Shown here piece by piece: positions 14,097-22,325 of a stretch of 46,755 nucleotides of DNA. Position numbers and translations under genes: made by a program. Under the pieces are notes generated by a model, which saw only the letters and a program-made list of their open reading frames with translations, did not search any database and was not told where the DNA came from. The DNA lies in the IMG/VR virus record IMGVR_UViG_3300005337_000025, positions 1 through 46,755 of that record. One strand, written 5' to 3'. How positions within the stretch are numbered: position 1 is the stretch's first letter; each line of letters opens with the position of its first letter. The DNA comes from a virus.

Positions 14097-16045
14097 TGGC
14101 TCTCACCGGATAGTTCCTTCAGCAGCCTTGCCTTGCGCTGCCCGGCGGTCTCCCCTCCACCGGACGCCGCAGGCTTCTTGGCCGGTGCAGCAGGCGCAGC
14201 CGGCGCCGCGGGCCGCGCGGATTGAACCGGAGATCGCGCCTCGTCCGGCACGTAGTAGTTGATCACGCCGTCTATGTAGTCCGGTCCCAACTCATCTGAC
14301 CACGGCAGCCGAGGATCCTTCAGTTTCGTTGCCTCGGCGTTGAACTTTGAAATGCGTTCCCTGGCGCTCTTTGCGCCAAAGCGCAGCGCGTCCGCTAGCA
14401 CCTGTTGTTCACCGTCTGACAACGCGCGCCCATCTACGTACCTGCCAACGATGCCCTTCAGCCTCTCAAGCCCGCCGGCTCGTGCTGACATTTGCTCGAC
14501 GTCTCGATTCGACAGGCTTTGGCCGCCGCCGCCGCTGACCTCTTTCGCAAGTTCGTAGGCTGCCGACGTCTGCAACAGGCCGCTGGGAGAAGAGGCTGCC
14601 TCGATCGCGCTCGCGTTTTTCGACAGTCCCTTGACGTCCTTTGGTAGGTCGAATCGATCGGCCAGTTTTGACACGCGTTGCTCGAAGTCGTTGCGCTTGC
14701 GCTCCACCAGGTTTCCCTGTCCGGTCCCCCCGGACCCGGGTGCGAACCACGGGTGATTGTTGTGCTCCTTTTGAACGTCGACATTATTGCGCCAGGTGCC
14801 AACGTCATGCATGCGACCAAGCTCCGCCTTGTCGGACGCGTCGCCAGCCTTCGTCAACTCCGCAATGGCCTTGCCGACGGGGAGCGCGCCGGTCTGAACC
14901 GCCGAGTACAATTCTCCATATCGGTCAAGCTTGTTCTGCGCGGCCATGACGATGACAGGATCGCCGACCGCCTTGGCCCGAGCCAGGTCACCTTGCAGTG
15001 ACTGGCCGACAGTCGCAAAGTCCTCGGCGTCCTTCTTTCCGGCGCTGTATCGCACGTCATTCGGCGTGGTCTCGACCCCGCCGATCCGAATGCGCGGGTT
15101 CTCCGCGTTCCTGCGTGCCGCCGCTTCCTGGTCATTGGCCGACGCGAATCGCTCGCGCTCCGCCTGTGCCTCATCGACGTACCTGCTGTCAGGCTGTGGC
15201 GGTTTCGTTTCGTCGAAGGACACCTTGCCGTCTGACCCCGTCAACTGCGTATCGCTTGTCCACTTCGGCGCATCAGGAGTGGCATACCTCGACTCGGCTG
15301 AAAACGATTGGTGGTACGGCGTCTTGTACGTGTCGGGATAGTGCATCTCGCCATCGGTCGCGTTTCGTTGCGTGCTATCTCCTCCCTTGGCAGCGATGTC
15401 CTTCCAGTACCCACGCATGTCGTAGTCCGACATTTTGTCGTCGGGATTGAACGGCGCCTTGCTATCTGCGACCCATTTGCGGAACTGCGCCTCTTCGTCT
15501 GGAGTCAGCGGGGTCTGGTACCCGCCCGCGTCGGCTTTCTTGGCGAACGGAGCATTGCGATCGAAATTGGCGCGAAGTAGCGAGAGTCGGCCTCGCTCTT
15601 TGCCTGCCTCCGCAGCGATCTCCGGGGTCTCCCGCGGACCTTCCTCGACCTGTGGCGGTAGTCGCTCGAACAGGCCTCCCTGCTGAACATCACCCGTGCG
15701 AGGATCGACCACGCCGAACTGCTCCGACAACGCCTGCGCACTCACCATGTCACCGCGCGCCACGGCGGCACGGATGGCGGCCGTGGTCTCGGCGCGCTTC
15801 TGCGTGTTGTGCAACGTCGCCTCGCCGACCTGCCGGCGCTCCTGCAAGTCGAGGCGGCGTTCCTGCTCGTCGTGCTGCTGCTGGTCGCGCGCCTCTTTCC
15901 GAGCCTCCGTCTCCCGCTGAAGCGCCAGATCCTTATCGTGCTCCGTCGAACGATTGCGGGCATCCCGGTACGCCGCGGACGCCTCGACCAACGGGTCTAG
16001 CGCCCCCTCGAATGGGGAGCGCCGTAGCATGGTGAAATCGATCAT
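14093..16045 (-). CDS. Internal virion protein with DYDxRGYW motif, 650 aa
   Basis: A 650-residue protein. Residues 30-100 form a long charged coiled-coil (Glu/Gln/Arg rich). Residues 205-280 carry a motif found in many phage internal virion proteins: DYDMRGYWKD, then HYPDTYKTPYHQSFS, then SRYATPDAPKW and KVSFDET. The C-terminal part is helical with a Pro/Ala-rich stretch near residue 610. The start was set at the ATG at 16045, after AAGGGG, because the open frame further upstream overlaps the previous gene entirely. It is likely part of the ejected protein set or the tail-core. Confidence 0.75.
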   Translation of the reverse strand: MIDFTMLRRSPFEGALDPLVEASAAYRDARNRSTEHDKDLALQRETEARKEARDQQQHDEQERRLDLQERRQVGEATLHNTQKRAETTAAIRAAVARGDMVSAQALSEQFGVVDPRTGDVQQGGLFERLPPQVEEGPRETPEIAAEAGKERGRLSLLRANFDRNAPFAKKADAGGYQTPLTPDEEAQFRKWVADSKAPFNPDDKMSDYDMRGYWKDIAAKGGDSTQRNATDGEMHYPDTYKTPYHQSFSAESRYATPDAPKWTSDTQLTGSDGKVSFDETKPPQPDSRYVDEAQAERERFASANDQEAAARRNAENPRIRIGGVETTPNDVRYSAGKKDAEDFATVGQSLQGDLARAKAVGDPVIVMAAQNKLDRYGELYSAVQTGALPVGKAIAELTKAGDASDKAELGRMHDVGTWRNNVDVQKEHNNHPWFAPGSGGTGQGNLVERKRNDFEQRVSKLADRFDLPKDVKGLSKNASAIEAASSPSGLLQTSAAYELAKEVSGGGGQSLSNRDVEQMSARAGGLERLKGIVGRYVDGRALSDGEQQVLADALRFGAKSARERISKFNAEATKLKDPRLPWSDELGPDYIDGVINYYVPDEARSPVQSARPAAPAAPAAPAKKPAASGGGETAGQRKARLLKELSGESQ

Positions 16046-16061
16046 GCCCCTTGGGTCCCCT

Positions 16062-17615
16062 CTACTTGTGCGGAAGCAGGTTGGTCGCGATGCTCCCGGC
16101 CTTACCGAGAGACGACATGATATCCGACAATTCCTGAAGGCTGACGCCGTACTTGTCCGCCTCTGCCTGTAGCCACGTATCGTCCAGTTGATTGACGGAC
16201 GACATGTCACCGTAGATCTTGCTTGCCAGTTCTGACTCCTGCTGGCTGAGTCCGGACACGGACGTAAGCGCATCCTCCAGGCGCCCCTGCCCCGTCGCCT
16301 GAAGATCCTTTTCCAGGCCCGCCTGCTCGTTAAACCTGCCCATCCGCGAAGAGTCAGACTCTCCGGCCAGGTTGAATAGGTCGTTAATGTTCCTCTCCGT
16401 CGTGGCGTCCTTGTCGTTCGCGAGCGACCGACTATCGTTCCACCTGTTCTCCTCCGACTTGTCGGCGTCGCTTGCAGCGCCTTCGCCAGCATTGAACCGA
16501 CTGAGGCTGGACGAGTCAGCATTGGCAGCCGCGTTGATACGTGCGTTCTCTCTTGCCATGTCGGCAGAGTCTGACGACGACGCCAGATCTGACAATTGGC
16601 TGATGCGATGCTCGCCCATCGTCTGGTCATCTGCCGCCAGGCCAAACGCGTCCTTTATTCTGCTCTCGTGCGCAGAATCGTTGCCGGCAGCTTCGCCAAA
16701 CAATGCGTTCATCCGGGCCAGCTTCGCGGCGTCTGCCTGCGGAGCCAGGTTGACCCACTGCTGCGCCTGCTGACCGTGCAGGTTCGCTTCGATATCGCTC
16801 TCCTGCTGTCCAGCTAGCCCGCTATTGAATCCTCCTCGCGCTGCGCTCGCGCGCTGCGCGCCTTCAATTGCGCGCTTCTCTGCGTAGTCGTAATACGGGT
16901 CCAGTTGGCCGATACCGGACTCGTACAACTTCTCCGTGTACCCAGGACCGGACAGATCCTTTCCGTGCTGCGCGTACGTGTTCTCGTACGCTCCGGGGGC
17001 ATTGAACGCGTCGCCCATTTCATCGAACAGTTTCTCGTACGAACCCTCTCCGCTAAGACTACCGGACTGGGAATCGAACACGCCACGGCTCGCAGTCGGC
17101 CCGGTCGGCAGTTCACCGAACAGCGTCTCCGCGGCACTCGGGCCAGTGAGATCTCCGCCGTGCTGGCTGTACCAGTCTGACAGCTGACCTGATCCGATGG
17201 GATCAATGTCGTTGATTGACGGGTTTTTCAGCGCATCTGCCGCTCCGCCGTGAAACATGGTCTCTACGTCGGTCGGGGTATCCATCTGGCCGACGTTGTT
17301 CTTGATCCAGTTCTCGTACGCACCTGGATCGCTTAACAATCCAGACGTCGGCACGTACGGGTTCGTCGTCGGTGGCGGCTGCGCCGTGGCAGGGGCAGGG
17401 GCCGGGGCCGGGGCCGGGGCCTTCGGAGTGGCCGCCGGAGGAGTTACCGCGGGCAGGGCGGTGGGGTTGTTCGTCGCCTGCGCGACTGCGCTGGGATTTG
17501 TATAGTCTGGCCCAGGATCGGTTGCGTTTAGACCGATCGTGGACAGAGGAATGACCTGACCAGGTTTTCCCGTGGTCGGATCATTGATTACGAGCGGCTT
17601 TGCGATGCCGCCCAT
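16062..17615 (-). CDS. Putative internal virion / ejection protein, 517 aa
   Basis: A 517-residue protein with a PAPAPAPAPA linker (about residues 66-76), then several imperfect repeats of the pattern GxYExLFxE/DLSGPGxYE (about residues 90-230), then a long Asp/Ser/Asn-rich helical region with repeated heptad-like blocks (DSSxxxRxN, about 300-430). A predominantly helical, low-complexity protein of this kind next to the DYDxRGYW protein is typical of podovirus ejection proteins. No enzyme motif. The ATG shares its A with the preceding stop (TAATG). Confidence 0.6.
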   Translation of the reverse strand: MGGIAKPLVINDPTTGKPGQVIPLSTIGLNATDPGPDYTNPSAVAQATNNPTALPAVTPPAATPKAPAPAPAPAPATAQPPPTTNPYVPTSGLLSDPGAYENWIKNNVGQMDTPTDVETMFHGGAADALKNPSINDIDPIGSGQLSDWYSQHGGDLTGPSAAETLFGELPTGPTASRGVFDSQSGSLSGEGSYEKLFDEMGDAFNAPGAYENTYAQHGKDLSGPGYTEKLYESGIGQLDPYYDYAEKRAIEGAQRASAARGGFNSGLAGQQESDIEANLHGQQAQQWVNLAPQADAAKLARMNALFGEAAGNDSAHESRIKDAFGLAADDQTMGEHRISQLSDLASSSDSADMARENARINAAANADSSSLSRFNAGEGAASDADKSEENRWNDSRSLANDKDATTERNINDLFNLAGESDSSRMGRFNEQAGLEKDLQATGQGRLEDALTSVSGLSQQESELASKIYGDMSSVNQLDDTWLQAEADKYGVSLQELSDIMSSLGKAGSIATNLLPHK

Positions 17616-17971
17616 TACAGCTTCCAGCTTTTCGGCGGTCCGAACAGTGCGTCGATCGCATCCTGCGTCGGGGCCAGTTTCGAACTGGCCAGGTTGTACG
17701 CGAAATCGCGCTGTCCCTGTCGCTCGCCCTTCAGCCTATCGACGTCCGACATGATCTTGTCGTACCCGGCGCGCTTCTCATCGTACGGAGCGTTTACGGC
17801 GTCCTTGATTGCGCCTCCGACCGCCTTGACACCCTTGACGCCCTGGTCGACGGTCCCATAGAGGCCGCCCGTAAGCAGGTTGGCGCCAGCGCCTTTCCAG
17901 TCCCCAGTAATGGCGTCGTACGCCGCATTGACTCCGGGCACCGCATTGAGAACATGGTCGTACCAGGCCAT
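17615..17971 (-). CDS. Small virion protein, 118 aa
   Basis: A 118-residue protein with a Gly/Ala/Val-rich amphipathic N-terminal half (NAVPGVNAAYDAITGDW, GGLYGTVDQGVKGVKAVGG) and a charged helical C-terminal half. Small proteins of this character occur next to ejection proteins in short-tailed phages and may interact with membrane during DNA entry. Coupled by TAATG to the next gene; GGAGCATT lies before the ATG. Role inferred. Confidence 0.55.
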   Translation of the reverse strand: MAWYDHVLNAVPGVNAAYDAITGDWKGAGANLLTGGLYGTVDQGVKGVKAVGGAIKDAVNAPYDEKRAGYDKIMSDVDRLKGERQGQRDFAYNLASSKLAPTQDAIDALFGPPKSWKL

Positions 17972-17984
17972 TTGTAATGCTCCT

Positions 17985-19406
17985 TCAGTTACTCAGGATT
18001 GTAAAGTCCTCCTCGACGCCTGCCAAGGTAAATTGCCCGCCCTCGAACATAATGCGCCACTGGCGCTTCCTGTACGATCCGAGGCTCCTCGCTATCAACA
18101 CCGGCTCTGGGTCGTCGGGCTTACCTATCTCGAACTCAATCGGCTCGCAGAATTCTCCCAGATCGTCACGGTACGACAACAGAAGCTTTGATGGCGTGGT
18201 CCCGGCGATGGCGGTTCTCACTGTGATTCGCAGGCCGTTGCACTTCTTCAGCAGCGTTGTTGAGTGACTAACGAACGCGCTGGTAGCCATGACTACAATC
18301 GGTTGGCCAAGGTCATCAGTGGCTGCCGGGTCGAGGACGGCTATGCGGCCGTCTGTCAGTCCTACGAGCCGAAGGTTTCCCTTTTCCTCCCACGTGAACG
18401 CTGACATGAATGGCATCGCCGCGAGGCTCGCCAACTCCTGATCGTACCCCCTCCACTCTGACCACGTCTTCGTGGACATTTCGTATGCAAATGTCCTCGA
18501 CACAGACGGAAACGTAAGCACGCCGTAATCGTACGTATCAACATGTGCTCGCATGCCCCAGCACGTCGACACATCAGATATCCTGGCAATTTCTTTGCCT
18601 ACCGCGGGCCAACTCGGAAATGAATATGATCGGCCGTTAGATAGGACCACTCGATTCTTGCTGTCGAGACCCATGAACTGCTCGTCCATTTCGATATACG
18701 AGTGCGCAGGCCCCCAGCCGAACTGCATCGTACGCGACGACGACACCACGACTGACGGGTCCGGCGCCAGCATCTGGACCGTCTGCGTACCGGCTGCCAC
18801 CAGTTCGTTAGCGTTCTCGTACAGCCCGACAACAGGATCTGGTTTCGTTTCTGCCTCTGCGTAGTTCAGTCCTGTCTGCCAGGTCTCCGCACCCGTGTCA
18901 CCGATGTTTGACCAGTAGATTAGCCCCGACGGATCGTTGGCGTTTCCGAACAGGCGCTGCGCGAGAGACACCATGTGCGTCATGGCGGGCGGGTTTCCGC
19001 CGAGGCGCGCCGACAGTCCGCTCCCCTCCCATTTCTGTGGTTTTCCGCCGCCGACAATAAGAACCCGCGATCGAGTAGGAACGATCACGGGACGAAGAAC
19101 TCCATCCAGCATCGTGGCGTTGTCGGCGGGGTCCGACAGGGCAACCACGTTGCCAGGCGCAAGCCATACCCAGATGCGACGGTCGGCGGTCACGTAGATC
19201 AGGCGGCCGTTCCACGACCCCATTGCGACAACCGGAGATGCCCATGGGACTGTCGAAGGGAAGTCTGACCACGCGGATATGCCGGGCCGGGGCACGAGCG
19301 CCCCAGCCCGGTCGGTCATCCCGTTCACTTGCACGGGCATGGCTCCGGCCAACTCCTCAGAAGAGGAGATCTGGCCGCCAGCCATCTTGATTGCGCCCGT
19401 GCTCAT
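17985..19406 (-). CDS. Tail hub / packaged-DNA stabilisation protein, P22 gp10-like, 473 aa
   Basis: A 473-residue protein resembling the P22 gp10 (packaged DNA stabilisation / tail hub) type. Visible family-like blocks are GRLIYVTADRRIWVW (about 65-80), LAQRLFGNANDPSGLIYWSN, VLSNGRSYSFPSW, and YDYGVLTFPSVSRTFAYEMSTKTWSEW, which look like successive blades of a beta-propeller closing the portal channel. The start is the ATG at 19406, three bases after the previous stop; an in-frame extension upstream would read the 42-bp repeats of the previous gene in a second frame and is rejected. It lies directly in line with the gp4-like gene, as in P22. Confidence 0.75.
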   Translation of the reverse strand: MSTGAIKMAGGQISSSEELAGAMPVQVNGMTDRAGALVPRPGISAWSDFPSTVPWASPVVAMGSWNGRLIYVTADRRIWVWLAPGNVVALSDPADNATMLDGVLRPVIVPTRSRVLIVGGGKPQKWEGSGLSARLGGNPPAMTHMVSLAQRLFGNANDPSGLIYWSNIGDTGAETWQTGLNYAEAETKPDPVVGLYENANELVAAGTQTVQMLAPDPSVVVSSSRTMQFGWGPAHSYIEMDEQFMGLDSKNRVVLSNGRSYSFPSWPAVGKEIARISDVSTCWGMRAHVDTYDYGVLTFPSVSRTFAYEMSTKTWSEWRGYDQELASLAAMPFMSAFTWEEKGNLRLVGLTDGRIAVLDPAATDDLGQPIVVMATSAFVSHSTTLLKKCNGLRITVRTAIAGTTPSKLLLSYRDDLGEFCEPIEFEIGKPDDPEPVLIARSLGSYRKRQWRIMFEGGQFTLAGVEEDFTILSN

Positions 19407-19410
19407 GGCT

Positions 19411-19830
19411 TCAGCCGGCGGCCTGCTGCTGCCCCTCGCCGGTCGGCTTGTCGCTCCCCTGCGCCTGCTGCTGCCCATCGCCGGTCGGCTTGTCGCTCCC
19501 CTGCGCCTGCTGCTGCCCCTCGCCGGACGGCTTGTCGCCACCCTGGCCCCCCGCCTGCTCCTGGCTGGACGCCCTGACCACCGGCCGCTCCGGGTCCTGC
19601 CTCGTGTCTTCCGGGGGGTCCGGCAAATCGTCGATGGTCACGTTGACCACGCTGCCGAGCGTGAACTTCTCGGCGTACTCCGCATCCACGTACAACGTGA
19701 ACTCGCCCTGCGGTCGCCGAGACCAGTCGGTGTTGTCACGCGAGCCGCGCGACGGGGCCATCTCGACCCGGCTCCGGCCGTCATCGCGATTCGCCACCTC
19801 GACCACCATGAACTTCGCATTCACCTTCAT
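19411..19830 (-). CDS. Virion-associated protein with C-terminal tandem repeats, 139 aa
   Basis: A 139-residue protein with an ordered N-terminal domain of about 80 residues (beta-rich, NAKFMVVEVANRDDG, EFTLYVDAEYAEKFTLG) and a disordered C-terminus made of three 14-residue repeats of the type GSDKPTGDGQQQAQ. AGGAGT before the ATG at 19830 fixes the start. The N-terminal domain may form a small ring or adaptor; the Gln/Gly/Asp tail is a flexible linker. It lies between the tailspike and the tail-hub gene. Confidence 0.65.
   Translation of the reverse strand: MKVNAKFMVVEVANRDDGRSRVEMAPSRGSRDNTDWSRRPQGEFTLYVDAEYAEKFTLGSVVNVTIDDLPDPPEDTRQDPERPVVRASSQEQAGGQGGDKPSGEGQQQAQGSDKPTGDGQQQAQGSDKPTGEGQQQAAG
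19422..19547. repeat. Three 42-bp tandem repeats
   Basis: Three consecutive 42-bp units begin at 19422, 19464 and 19506; the first two are nearly identical and the third diverges at its end. Each encodes 14 residues of the Gln/Gly-rich tail of the minus-strand gene. The unit length is a multiple of three, so copy number can change without breaking the frame. There are no spacers, so this is not a CRISPR array. Confidence 0.85.
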
Positions 19831-19856
19831 GTTCAGAACTCCTTTTTGCTTTTGGG

Positions 19857-21317
19857 TTAGCCGACGACCGACGACCGGCCGGCGCACTCGTAGAATAAGC
19901 CGCTCTGCGGGTTTTGCATGAAGGTCAAACCGATTCCGCGCCCACTGGCCGGGGCCGGTGCGCCGAGCACCGTGTCCAGGTGGTACGCTGCGGCGTCAAA
20001 CGTCCACGTCGTTGCGCCAGCACTCGCGTTGATCAGCATGAACGACACGATCTGTCCGGGGCGCTTGGTCGGGAACCCCTCGATCGTTACGACTCCTCCG
20101 TTGTTCAGCTGCTTTATCGTCATGCCACGGCTGTACACATCGTCCGGAGGCGTAACGGTCCTATTTCCCGCAGCCTCGACGTATGCGCTTCCGATAACGC
20201 GATCGTCGCCGAGAAATTCTCCGAACACATCGGTGACGCCAGTCTGCACTGACAGACTGTCGCACTGGTCAATCTTCAGGCGAAGAGAACCAGAAGGAAT
20301 GACAATCGTTGACGCAATCAACGATGTCACGTCAAACAACGTGCAATCCGCCATCGGCACATAGAACGAGTAATGCCCAGAAAGAGGGTTCATTGCTATT
20401 CTTACGTGTTCGAAGTTGGTATTTGTCACCGCGCCAGCCGCGATTATTCCGTCGGCAAAATATTGGTCAATGGCCACGTTCCTTATCAACACGCCGTCCG
20501 CGGTGCCCGCGAACGAAATCGCAGTAGCAAGTGGCGTTCCCGGGATACCTGTCGTCAGGCTCATGTCGCTCAGGTCGATGTTAGAGCACCCGTCCGGGAA
20601 CACGATCAGGTTCTCCGCCAGGTTGAACCCCTGCAAACTGGTCAAATGCCTTCCGGCGCCTTTCAGGCTCATGTTCGAGCGTGGTATTACCTGCTGAATC
20701 CTATACTTCCCTGGCGGCAGATATACGGTCGCGCCGACTCCACTGGCGTAATCAACGGCGTCCTGTAGCTGCACGGTATCGTCGTCGAGTCCGTTGCCCT
20801 TCACGCCGAAGCGCTTGGCGTTGACGAACACGTCATCAAGTTCTGACGCCACCGTTCTGCCGTACTGTACTTTGGCGCCGCGTCCAACGTACATGCCGTC
20901 GGTGCCGATTGCGCCTCCGATTGACGACGCGATTGCGTTCAAAGCCTTCAGCAAGAACGTCCTGCCGCCGGCAAGAACAGAGTCGCCGCTGACACCGGAG
21001 AACCGTGGCGATATCACCTCCACTAGGCCGGCCGATACACACGCGTCGTCTGCGTACGCGTCCACGGGCGCTCCAAGTGAGTCATAAATACTGACCCGAC
21101 ACGGCTCGTTGACGAACACCGCCAGCTTTCCGGCATCGTCGAGGCGATACGAATCTCCCTCTAGAGGCAACGGCTTTTTTGCATCGCGGTCAGAGTATCC
21201 TACTACTGGCGACTGGGTTGCTCCGATGCGCGTCAGTCTGACGAACCCTCCAGCATTTACTTCTCCTCCTGCTTTGCGCGACCCGCTGATTGCCAGCGGC
21301 GCAATGATACTTGCCAT
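19857..21317 (-). CDS. Tailspike with pectate-lyase-like beta-helix, 486 aa
   Basis: A 486-residue spike-like protein. The first 130 residues are a beta-rich particle-binding or trimerisation region; residues 163-206 match the opening of the pectate lyase superfamily 3 beta-helix in phage spikes: FVNAKRFGVKGNG, LDDDTVQLQDAVDYA, ATVYLPPGKYRI. The beta-helix continues to about residue 350, followed by a C-terminal beta-domain. Such proteins bind and often cleave host surface polysaccharide. A strong AAGGAA site precedes the ATG. Active-site acids cannot be assigned by eye. Confidence 0.8.
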   Translation of the reverse strand: MASIIAPLAISGSRKAGGEVNAGGFVRLTRIGATQSPVVGYSDRDAKKPLPLEGDSYRLDDAGKLAVFVNEPCRVSIYDSLGAPVDAYADDACVSAGLVEVISPRFSGVSGDSVLAGGRTFLLKALNAIASSIGGAIGTDGMYVGRGAKVQYGRTVASELDDVFVNAKRFGVKGNGLDDDTVQLQDAVDYASGVGATVYLPPGKYRIQQVIPRSNMSLKGAGRHLTSLQGFNLAENLIVFPDGCSNIDLSDMSLTTGIPGTPLATAISFAGTADGVLIRNVAIDQYFADGIIAAGAVTNTNFEHVRIAMNPLSGHYSFYVPMADCTLFDVTSLIASTIVIPSGSLRLKIDQCDSLSVQTGVTDVFGEFLGDDRVIGSAYVEAAGNRTVTPPDDVYSRGMTIKQLNNGGVVTIEGFPTKRPGQIVSFMLINASAGATTWTFDAAAYHLDTVLGAPAPASGRGIGLTFMQNPQSGLFYECAGRSSVVG

Positions 21318-21333
21318 TTCCTTGACCCCTTCC

Positions 21334-22011
21334 TTACAGATCTGGCAGCGTGAACTTGATGTCTCCGCCCTCGTTCTCTCGGCCGCGTGCCCACTTCACC
21401 TCGCGTTGAGCTAGACCATCCAGGTACTGCGCCTGCGTGAGCGGAAAGCTTGATGCCAAGACGATCTTGTGCGCCAGCGAGTACACGATCGCTTGAAACC
21501 ACCGCTGCGTCAGATCTGACGTTGACCCTGGATCGGCGTCTCGAATCAGTCTCTGTCGCCTTACTCTCAGGATCAGCGCCACCGACGGGATCGGCCATAG
21601 CACAAGCTTGACGGCGTTAGTTTTTTCCACCCATCCGCGCGTCGGAGTGCCGCGTGACTCCTTGTTGGAGATGGTCTGATACTCCTCCCAGGCCATCTCG
21701 GTAATCGTCGTCTCTGAGTCCTGGCCGGGCACCTTGCACATGATCGGGAACATGACCTCGATCGTGTCCTGCGGAAGAACTATCTCCGCTCCGCCAGCAG
21801 GAGCCGAAATCGGCTCCATGCGCTCCATCTGCGTTAGATTGGCCCCCCTGTTGCTCAGTGACTTCAGGACGGTATTCAGATGCTGATTAATACGTCCCAG
21901 GACTGCCGCCGGAATCTTTCGCCCCATCGCCGCAGTCGTGGCTATTTCGCACGACTGCCTGATGATCTCGTCAAGCGTCGGGTTGTACGAAAAATTCTGC
22001 GAAACGGTCAT
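21334..22011 (-). CDS. Tail accessory factor, P22 gp4-like head-tail adaptor, 225 aa
   Basis: A 225-residue protein resembling P22 gp4-type tail accessory factors: a helical N-terminus (ARxxxxxAAVLGRINQHLNTVLKSLSNRGANL), a beta-rich middle with EIVLPQDTIEVM, and a C-terminal helical part that includes LTQRWFQAIVYSLAHKIV. In P22 this protein binds the portal after packaging and carries the tail hub. Its order (between capsid/fibre genes and the gp10-like gene) agrees. ATGA overlap with the DUF3006-like gene. Confidence 0.7.
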   Translation of the reverse strand: MTVSQNFSYNPTLDEIIRQSCEIATTAAMGRKIPAAVLGRINQHLNTVLKSLSNRGANLTQMERMEPISAPAGGAEIVLPQDTIEVMFPIMCKVPGQDSETTITEMAWEEYQTISNKESRGTPTRGWVEKTNAVKLVLWPIPSVALILRVRRQRLIRDADPGSTSDLTQRWFQAIVYSLAHKIVLASSFPLTQAQYLDGLAQREVKWARGRENEGGDIKFTLPDL

Positions 22012-22325
22012 AGCTTGATATTACCGCCGTCGTCTCCCTGCATCAGCTTGTTTCGCAGCGCCGTCCCGTAAGCAGCCTCGTCCTTTCCGCCAGGTGACAG
22101 ATACTCACCCTCCTTGACCCCAGGCGGAAGCTGGTTCACCGGGATCTCCGACGTCTCCCCGCCTGGCATCAGGACGACAGCAACGTCGCCGTCGATACGA
22201 TCGACGAACGCGCCCTCCGGGGCCATGCTCATGTTCCCCTCCAATTGATCGCCGCCCCGCCCACCCGGAGACCCGAACAGTTTGCCGATCGCCTTCTCTC
22301 GCTGTTCATCTGACGTCATGTTCAA
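22008..22325 (-). CDS. DUF3006-like small protein, 105 aa
   Basis: A 105-residue protein. Residues 41-75 (FVDRIDGDVAVVLMPGGET, then EIPVNQLPPGVKEGEYL) match the DUF3006 pattern of a small beta-barrel domain: V-D-R-I-(E/D)-G-(D)-x-A-V, then L-P-x-G-V-K-E-G. The family has no known biochemical role. In this operon it could be a small structural or assembly factor. It is ATGA-coupled on both sides, between the alpha/alpha-barrel protein and the gp4-like gene. Confidence 0.7.
   Translation of the reverse strand: MNMTSDEQREKAIGKLFGSPGGRGGDQLEGNMSMAPEGAFVDRIDGDVAVVLMPGGETSEIPVNQLPPGVKEGEYLSPGGKDEAAYGTALRNKLMQGDDGGNIKL

Noticed and set aside
16046-16645. Upstream 200-codon extension of the DYDxRGYW virion gene
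   Set aside because: The extension overlaps the previous gene completely and lacks coding character; the ATG at 16045 with AAGGGG is a better start.
19422-19547. CRISPR-like repeat array
   Set aside because: The repeats are tandem without spacers, coding, and 42 bp in frame; not a CRISPR.
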